Shown here in pieces: positions 56,749 through 64,000 of a stretch of 64,000 bases of DNA. The notes below the pieces were generated by a model. The model was not told the DNA's origin. It saw nothing but the letters and a program-made list of their open reading frames with translations, and searched no databases. The position numbers and the translations under genes were made by a program. Each line of letters begins with the position of its first letter. Position 1 is the first letter of the stretch. The stretch is taken from assembly GCF_000313135.1 (NCBI RefSeq), contig NW_004457431.1, positions 174,935-238,934 on the forward strand, given 5' to 3'. The DNA comes from Acanthamoeba castellanii str. Neff. Its lineage: Eukaryota > Discosea > Longamoebia > Acanthamoebidae.

Positions 56749-58932
56749 ATGCGCAAGCACGCGGCGGCGATACCGCGTCTCGAAGATGAAGCCGGGGCGG
56801 AGGGCGCCTGGACGAAAGATGATGAACGCAGGGAGCGAGAGCGACTTCTGCCGACGTCCTCCACCTCCTCTACCACCACCAACGGTTTGCTGAGCCTGGG
56901 CCGGAGGAAGAATACCTCTTCGCCATTGTCATCTTCGTTCGATTCATCAGAATCTCAATCTTCATCTTCATCATTGGCGTGGGGCGCTGAGGTGAGGGTC
57001 GAAGATGTGAGAGCCTGGTGGTGGCCCATCAAGCTGCCACTCGTGAGCGGCGGCAACAACGCGGCGGTGGTCACGAATGAAAGAGAGATTTATGGCGAAG
57101 TCGAGGTGGAGGGAGATGGCGACCACGCTGGGCGAAGGAAGTGGCTGCTGCGCGGTATCAAGGCACGAGCGCAGCCGGGCCGGCTACTGGCCATCCTGGG
57201 ACCCTCCGGTGCGACCGCACACGCACACGCATACCCCACACGCCGCGTTTCTTACCTCGCGGCGCGTTGTGTCGTGTGTGTCGTTTGCGGTGAGCGCAGG
57301 GAGCGGGAAGACGACCCTGTTGAACGTGATGGCGGGGAGAGTGGAGCACGGGTCGTCGATGGGCCTGCTCACTCGCCTGGGGGTGGAGGGCGGTGTCCTC
57401 TACAACGACATCGCTCTCGCACCACAAGAGGTACCGCCGCACACGCACACGCACACGCACACGCACACGCACGCACACGCACACGCACACGCACACTAAC
57501 GCGATCAATGTAGGCCAGGCAGGTGGTGGGCTACGTGCTGCAGCACGACCACCTGCTGCCGCACCTCACCGTGCGCGAGACCCTGCGATACGCCGGCTAC
57601 CTGCGACTGCCGCCGAGCCTGACCCGGCAACGAAAGCTGCAAATCGTACTACGCTCGCCTGATCGCACGTTGTTGTGCGTGTGTGCGGTCGTGCGTGTGT
57701 CGTGCGGTACTCATGCGCTACGTGTGGTGGTGCAGGTGGAGGAGGTGATCATGGAGCTGGGCCTGAAAGACTGCGCCAACCGTCGAGTCGGCGGCGATGG
57801 CGCACACGGCATCTCGGGCGGCGAACGGCGGCGCGTATCCATCGGCATTCAGGCAAGCCATGCCCCCCGTACATTCCTTGCATTCTCTCCTTTATATCTA
57901 ACTTTTCCCTGCGCACATGTCGCCTTGCGTTGCTATGTGACAGATGCTCACCGACCCAGGCGTGCTGTTCTTGGATGAGCCGACGTCGGGCTTGGACAGC
58001 TACACGGCCAACAAGCTGGTGTCGACACTGGCCGACCTCGCGCACCAGGGCCGCACCATCGTGTGCACCATCCACCAGCCGCGCTCCGACATTTTCCAAC
58101 TCTTTGATGACGTCATGCTGCTCTCTAAAGGTTCGACCTCCCCCGCCAAGCTGCGCTATATCTCGCATTCCCTTTGACACCGCACACGCACGACCGCACA
58201 CGCACGACCGCACACAGGGCATCAGGTGTACTACGGACCGGCGCAGTCGATGCTGGACTATTTCCAGCGCTTGGGCTACGTGTGCCCGACGCACACGAAC
58301 CCGGCCGACTACGCGCTCGATCTGATCGCAATCGACCTGCGCTCGCCCGAGGTCGAGCGCGCGTCGTACAAGCGGCTGGCCAAGCTCACCGCCCAGTACC
58401 GCGACGCGCAGCAACAGCAGCTACAGCAACAGCGGGACCTGCTCGACCCGGGCACCGCGCAGGCGGCGCACAGCAAGGAGGCGCGGGACCACATCTTCAA
58501 CCAGATGAAGCAGCAGCACGTCAACGTCGTCGTGCAGATGCTGGTGCTCGTGGCCAGAGCGTTCAAGAACATCGTGCGCGACAAGATGGTGATCATGGTC
58601 CGGCTCATCGAAGCGCTGCTGATGGGCGTGTGCGTGGTATGCGCACTTTTCCCCCCGATGGGCTTGTTGCCCCCCCCGCCCACGCGACCGCACTCACACA
58701 TGCGCGTGCGGTGGTGCGTGTGCGGTGTGCGGTGTAGGGCGGCATATTCTATCAAATGGATACCGACAACGTCGCATCCCTTCGCAGTCGGTCCGCCGCG
58801 CTGTACGCCATCGTTTCGCTTCAGCCCTACTTGATCATGCTCGCCACCATCGTACAATGTACGCAACACACAACACACAACACACACCGCACACAAGCAC
58901 ACAAGCACACAAGCACACAAGCACACAAGCAC

Positions 58933-58978
<46 letters not shown>

Positions 58979-59910
58979 CACACGCGCTAAATCTGGGATG
59001 ATTGGTGAATGCAGACGAGAGCGAGCTCAAGGTGTTCAGTCGCGAGTATTTCGACAACATGGTGGGCGTGGTGCCCTACTTCATGTCCATGCTGCTGACC
59101 TCCCTCCCGTTCTCCGCCGTCCTCCCGTCCGTCTTCTGCGCCATCGTCTACTGGATGGCCGGGCTACGGCCCGAGTGGGAGGCCTTCCTCTGGTTCCTAC
59201 TCATCATGACGTACGCCACACCCTCTCCCACGCCAGCTGTACGCAGAGCGCTGACGCACGACGCACGACACACACGTAATGAATGTAGGGTGATGCAATA
59301 CGTGGGTGAGGCGCTGGGCTATTCCTGCATCGCCCTGATCCGCAGCTTTGGGCCGGCCTCGCTTGCAGGCAACTCCTTCGCCACGTTCTGGACCGTCACT
59401 GCAGGCTTCTTGCTCAACCCGATCTCATTCCCCATCTACCTACGCTACATCGGTACGTCCCACTGCGCTCTCCGCGGCGAGACGCAACACGCGCAGCTTT
59501 CAGGACGCTGTGCGCGGAAACGCGTGTGTCTCATCGTTCATCCATAAACGCAGGCTACACCTCCCCCTTCCAGTACGCCTACGCCGCGCTGGCCGTGGTC
59601 GAATACAAGGACAACGAATACGACTGCCCCTACCCGCCGGAGAACCCCCTCTGCCTCTACTTTGACGGTACAACCGTCGACAAACCCACGTCGTCGTTCC
59701 CGTGTTAACACGTCTCATGGTGTCGCTGTGCGTGTGCGTGTGCGTGTGCGTGTGCGTGTGCTGTGTATGCGTGCAGGAAACTACATCCTGTCGCAGCAGA
59801 ACCTGATCTTCGATACCCTGCGACCGAACCTGCTCATCGTGGGCGCGATGGCCATCGGCTTCCGCATCATCGCCCTCCTCATCCTCGTCCTCTTCAAGCG
59901 AAAACCATGA
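56749..59910 (+). CDS. ABCG-family half transporter
   Basis: ATG at 56749 opens a polar N-terminus. The nucleotide-binding domain comes first: Walker A GPSGSGKTTLLN (split by an intron after GPS), VLQHDHLLPHLTVRETLRYA, signature ISGGERRRVSIG, Walker B VLFLDEPTSGLDS, and H-loop IHQPRSDIF. The membrane domain follows: RDKMVIMVRLIEALLMGV, GGIFYQMDTD, YAIVSLQPYLIMLATIVQ, DESELKVFSREYFDNM, PYFMSMLLTSLPF, SFATFWTVTAGFLLNPI and a last helix ending LFKRKP. NBD-before-TMD order is the ABCG (white/brown) hallmark. Half transporters dimerise and move lipids, sterols or drugs across a membrane with ATP. Substrate unknown. Stop is TGA at 59908-59910. Confidence 0.92.
57437..57497. repeat. CACACG hexamer repeat in intron
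   Basis: A CACACG array fills the ABCG intron that follows the exon ending LAPQE. It closely resembles the array in GPN2 at 11895. Confidence 0.85.
58862..58982. repeat. ACAAGCAC octamer and CA tract in intron
   Basis: About six copies of an ACAAGCAC octamer run directly into a CA tract of about 45 bp. It fills an ABCG intron between the exons ending MLATIVQ and beginning at the ADESELK block. Confidence 0.85.
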
Positions 59911-60032
59911 ACTGAACAAGGAGGCGTTGCGGTTTTATGCCTCTTCACGCTTTCTTTCTGGCGGAGATAGAAGAACAGAAGAAGAGACCTGTACAGCAGA
60001 ATGTGTACACGCACGCTCGGGCGGCACCAGCT
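59911..60032. other. Convergent 3' intergenic gap
   Basis: A 122-bp spacer between the stop codons of the ABCG gene and the transhydrogenase gene. It seems to hold only the two 3' untranslated ends; no motif stands out. Confidence 0.4.
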
Positions 60033-63000
60033 TTACTCGCGGTCGACGTTGTAGTGGAGGGCGATCTTGGCGAGAAGAGCGTCACACGTCTTCTTGGCGT
60101 CACCGAAGAGCATCGACGTGTTGGGCTTGTAGAACACCGGGTTGGGCACGTCCGCGTAGCCACCGGCGAGTGACCTTTTTGGTGATGAAGCCAAAGTGAG
60201 TGAACGCACACGCCGTGAGTAGGCGGGAAACCGGGAGAGGGAGTACCTCTTCATGACGATGACGTTCTTGGCCTTCCACACTTGAAGCACGGGCATACCG
60301 GCGATGAGGGAGTTGGGGTCCTCCTCGGCCGCCGAGTTGACGGTGTCATTGGCACCGATCACCAGAGCCTTGCGCGTCACTCAGTAAGACGCACGACACG
60401 ACACACACGACACAGGGACAGAAACCGCACCAGATCCGTCTTGGGGAAGTCTTCGTTGATCTCCTCCATCTCGTGCACGATGTCGTAGGGAATGGAGGCC
60501 TCGGCCAGGAGCACGTTGAGTTGGCCTCCACGTAATAGGAACGACTATATTAGTTCGACACACTAAATCACAAATGTGATCACTGAAGGCATAAATACCA
60601 GGCATGCGGCCAGCGACGGGGTGGATGCCGAAGCGGACGTTGACGTTGTTCTCCCGCAGCAGCTTGGTGATTTCAGCAATGGCGTACTGGGCCTTGGCCA
60701 CGGCCATGCCTACAGGTGGTTTGATGTTAGCACAGCGCATTACAACGTTCTACTCCTCTGCGGTGGATCAACGAACCGTAACCGGGAGTGATGATGACGC
60801 TCTTGGCGTTGGTGAGCATTTCCACCGCCTCGTCAACGTTGCACTCCTGCACCGTGCCTGCATACGCACGAAGGAAGGTGAGTTGCCAGGTCGCGGGGTC
60901 CAACGTGGGCACAGACACTGGGCGTACCAGAGAGCTGTGTCTGCGGAGCGGTGCTGATGCCGTAGCCGCCAAAGATGACGGACAGCAGGGGCCTGTTCAT
61001 GGCCTTGCACATGATGTACGACAGGATGGCGCCCGACGAACCGACCAGCGCGCCCACAATGGTCAACAAGTCGTTGCCCATCATGAAGCCTGTGCGATTG
61101 AGAATAAATGGTTGTGAGCACTTACAGGGAAGAGCAAGCCACGATGACGGTATGGGGAGACCTTCAGCGCACAAGGCCCAGCCGCTGTAGCTGTTGAGCA
61201 CGGTGATGACGACGGGCATGTCGGCGCCTCCAATGGAAGCGGTGGCGTGGGCTCCCAACGCAAACGACGAAATAGTTGAGTAGGCCAGATAGCCCAGACC
61301 TGCAATAGGGGTGGGGGTTGGAGATCTTAAGGCGGTGATTCGAATGAGGCTGGTAAGAAGCGCTGCGTACCGGCAATCGGGTCGGCAGTAGACATGAATC
61401 CAGCAAACGCGCCCACATTCGAGAGGGCAAGGCCGGCGTTGAGCACGTTGCGCCCGGGAAGCTGCAGCGGCTTGGAGTTGAGAAGACCCTGGTGTAAGGA
61501 TGATGAGTTGGAGCGGTTAGCGACATTCGGGCAAATAATGCGAAGCGAGGCAGCAGTACCTGGAGCTTAGCAAAGGCAGTGAGCGAGCCCGTGAAGGTCA
61601 CGCCGCCGATAAAGGTGCCCAGGAAGATGGCCCCCTTCTCTACGTTGCCCATGGGGTCCATGGCAAAGGTGTCGTAGTCCAGCATGTACTGCGCCACCGA
61701 GACAGCCACAGCCGCCAGACCGACCAAACTGAATGCGCACAGTAGGGATGAGCGTCGTTCAGAGGCAGAAACCAAGCGCTGTGGGTGCGGACCTGTGGAA
61801 GCCAGCCACCAGCTGAGGCAAGTCGGTAATGGCGACCTTCTTCGAGATGGCCAAGCCCGTGGCACCGCCGAGACCTAAGGGTGCAGGGTGACCCTTAATG
61901 TGAGACTAAGTTGTCGCAGCACGTGCAGTGGAGGTTGAGCGCGGGCGTTACCAGAGATGAGCGCCATCTGGGCAAGCACTTCAGGCGATGGCGCAATGTG
62001 GCTCAGCGTGGCTGCTACGCCAATGGCCACACCAACTTGGCCAAGGGTGTTGCCCAACCTGGCAGTCTTTTGGTTGGACAAGCACCTGTACAGACAAGAT
62101 GACATTTAGAGTGATTGAGACTGAGCAATGCTACACCCAAAGGGGACTTACGCAAGGGCGCCGATGCAGGAACCGGCGGAGACGAGGCCGGCAAGAGAGT
62201 GGAGGGACTGGGGTCCGTAGATTGACTGCGCCGCGAGAGCTCCGCCAATGAAGAGGCCGGTGGGGATAGTATACAAGTAGCCGTAGTCCTTGGGGTCGCC
62301 CTCCCTCTTGAACATGTCCAGCATCCTACCAGTGACCTGCAGGCATTGGCGACGTTAATGATCGATCAAGGCGTCGCACTAACATGCGACTGCGAGTGCA
62401 CCTTGAATCCGCCGAATACGTTGACGGCGGACATGTACACGGCGCTGGCGGCTAGAAGGCTGGGCATGTCGTCGGGCAAGTAGCCTCCGCCCATGAGATG
62501 CAATCCACCAATGCCCACAACGCCAGACACGGCGTTGGTGACCGACATCAAAGGCGAGTGGAGAGCCGGGGTCACTCCCCAGACGACCTGTGCGATTGGT
62601 TGAGCGAGTTCCTAGGGACCACGTTGCACGAGAGGGGGAGAGGGAGGGGGGGGGGGCAAACCTGATAGCCCACAATCGAAGCCAGTGCAAACGTCGTCAG
62701 GGCAGTGTCAAAGCCCGGCGGCGAAAAGGTGCCCAGCGCTGATGAGTAAGAGGTGAATATGAGTGCAGTGCAGCTTTGGGCATGCACGGGTCAAATTCGA
62801 ACCTAGCGCAGCAGTGAAGGCGGCCGATGTCATAGTGATGTTCTTGAGTGCGGCCTTGTACGGATCCTGCACTAGCTCTTCCTTCTTTAGCTCCTTAACA
62901 GCTTGGTCTGCTGCCGCGGCCATGGCTTCATGGACGGAGGCAGAGGATAGGTCAGTGAGTAGCTGTGGACACATTGAACCCAACGTGCGTACCTTGCGCG

Positions 63001-64000
63001 ACCGCAGGCTGAGCTGGCTTTGGTGCAGGCCAAACGAGCTGCCCGTTATGAAGAACAATAGAGCCTCTCACGACCTTTGTGTAAATAGCAAGAGATGAGA
63101 TTGAGGCAACGCGTTTACGGTTAGAGAAAAAGTGAGAGAGTGGGGTCTACCTCGTCCTCGAGATTGATCCCGAAAGCGTTCTTTGTCCCATCGGCGGGCG
63201 TCAGAGAGAGCAAGAACTTTGTGATGTTGTTCGAGTAGAGAGTTGACGATTGCGTGGGCAGCTGGCTGGGCAGATCGGTGAGGCCGATGCAAGTTATGTC
63301 CTGGAGCACTTGATGATTAGCGCATTCATGCATGTACATGCGGAGAGTGAAGCAAGAACTGACCTTGTAAGTGTAGATCTCTCCTGGCCTGGTCACTTCA
63401 ATGTTGCCTCCCGTTTCTGCGGCTAAGTCAACTAGAACGGAGCCCGGTTTCATCGCGTCCACCTGCCATCAACATACAGGGTCAACCAACTACCAACTAC
63501 CAACTAATTAATGGGCTTGAAAGAGCACACAAACCATCGCCTTGGTGATCAGCCTTGGAGCTGGCTTGCCTGGAATGAGAGCCGTAGTGATGACGATATC
63601 AACTTCCTGCGGGGGGTATCAAAAGGTGCTTAGGAAGGGACACAAGAAATGAAGCAGGCAAGAGGTGTCCACCTTGAGCTGCTTGGCGAACAGGGCCATC
63701 TCTGCTTCGATGAACTCCTTCGACATCTCTTTGGCATACCCGCCGCCTCCTTCCCCCTCTTCCTTGATAAGCACCTCCAGAAACTCGGCACCCAACGATT
63801 GCACCTGGGCAGCCGTTTCCGAAAGTGAGATGATGAGCAACATGACGCGGAGCGGGGACGCACAGCGCACCTGTTCTCTAGCAGCCGGTCTCGTGTCGAA
63901 TGCTCGCACAATCGCGCCCATGCTCCTGGCTGTGGCAACTGCAGACAGGCCAGCTACGCCCGCGCCGATCACCAGCACCTTTGCAGGTGGTACCTGCATT
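60033..64000 (-). CDS. NNT: Proton-translocating NAD(P) transhydrogenase (5' end outside window)
   Basis: The stop is TAA at 60033-60035 and the gene continues past 64000. At the window edge domain I is already under way: [20 protein letters not shown] is its NAD-binding Rossmann motif, followed by [20 protein letters not shown]. Domain II supplies many short hydrophobic exons ([72 protein letters not shown]). Domain III binds [54 protein letters not shown], and [20 protein letters not shown]. The order I-II-III is that of animal NNT, in one chain, unlike split bacterial PntAB. In mitochondria the enzyme uses the proton gradient to make NADPH from NADH. The targeting peptide is outside the window. 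Confidence 0.93.

Overview
The window looks like nuclear DNA of an intron-rich, GC-rich free-living amoebozoan; Acanthamoeba is the best fit. The genes are eukaryotic (scavenger decapping enzyme, eL36, TFIIIC, GPN-loop GTPase, myotubularin, RhoGEF/RhoGAP). They are broken by many short introns, most filled with CA/GT, CACACG and GTGTCG runs. Intergenic gaps are mostly 70-500 bp. No rRNA, tRNA, CRISPR, insertion sequence or bacterial-type operon is visible. Species assignment is inference from style and family content, not from a marker gene. Gene spans below run from start codon to stop codon across introns; exon ends are given where the reading frame fixes them.

Layout. 1-0.3 kb: last exon of a DcpS-like decapping enzyme (+). 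0.4-1.9 kb: secreted glycoprotein of unknown function (-). 3.0-7.7 kb: talin-head-like/PH/RhoGAP/SH3 protein (+). 7.8-8.9 kb: aldo/keto reductase (-). 9.1-11.2 kb: SURF6-like nucleolar protein (-), divergent from GPN2 (11.3-13.4 kb, +), which carries a 441-bp intron with a structured-RNA candidate. 13.5-18.5 kb: predicted fusion of fascin-like beta-trefoils with an active-site-intact myotubularin (-). 18.7-24.2 kb: IQ-DH-PH RhoGEF with a very long charged tail (-). 24.7-25.4 kb: ribosomal protein eL36 with an added N-terminal arm (-). 25.7-27.1 kb: AlkB-like dioxygenase (+). 27.2-31.8 kb: armadillo-repeat/DH/PH RhoGEF (-). 32.0-34.1 kb: SAAL1-like helical-repeat protein (-). 34.2-35.8 kb: probable mitochondrial protein (+). 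35.9-38.7 kb: SLC33A1-type acetyl-CoA transporter (+). 38.8-40.2 kb: multi-pass membrane protein (-). 40.4-44.3 kb: two paralogous U-box/SAM/Cys-rich/transmembrane genes placed tail to tail. 44.5-49.4 kb: TFIIIC subunit GTF3C3 (+). 49.7-51.9 kb: two small zinc-finger paralogues with odd C-X9-C spacing, plus two relics (-). 52.0-56.3 kb: large RGG-box protein of unknown family (-). 56.7-59.9 kb: ABCG half-transporter (+). 60.0-64.0 kb: proton-translocating NAD(P) transhydrogenase, cut by the window edge (-).

How the genes work together. There is no operon or evident single pathway. Three Rho regulators (one GAP, two GEFs) and the fascin-like/myotubularin fusion lie within 29 kb, which suits an actin-driven amoeba, but co-location alone does not show co-function. 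Several genes form close head-to-head pairs (88-300 bp) that could share promoters. The most unusual items are the U-box pair, the C-X9-C zinc-finger cluster, the fascin-myotubularin fusion with a GC-AG intron inside the catalytic loop, and the intronic RNA candidate in GPN2.
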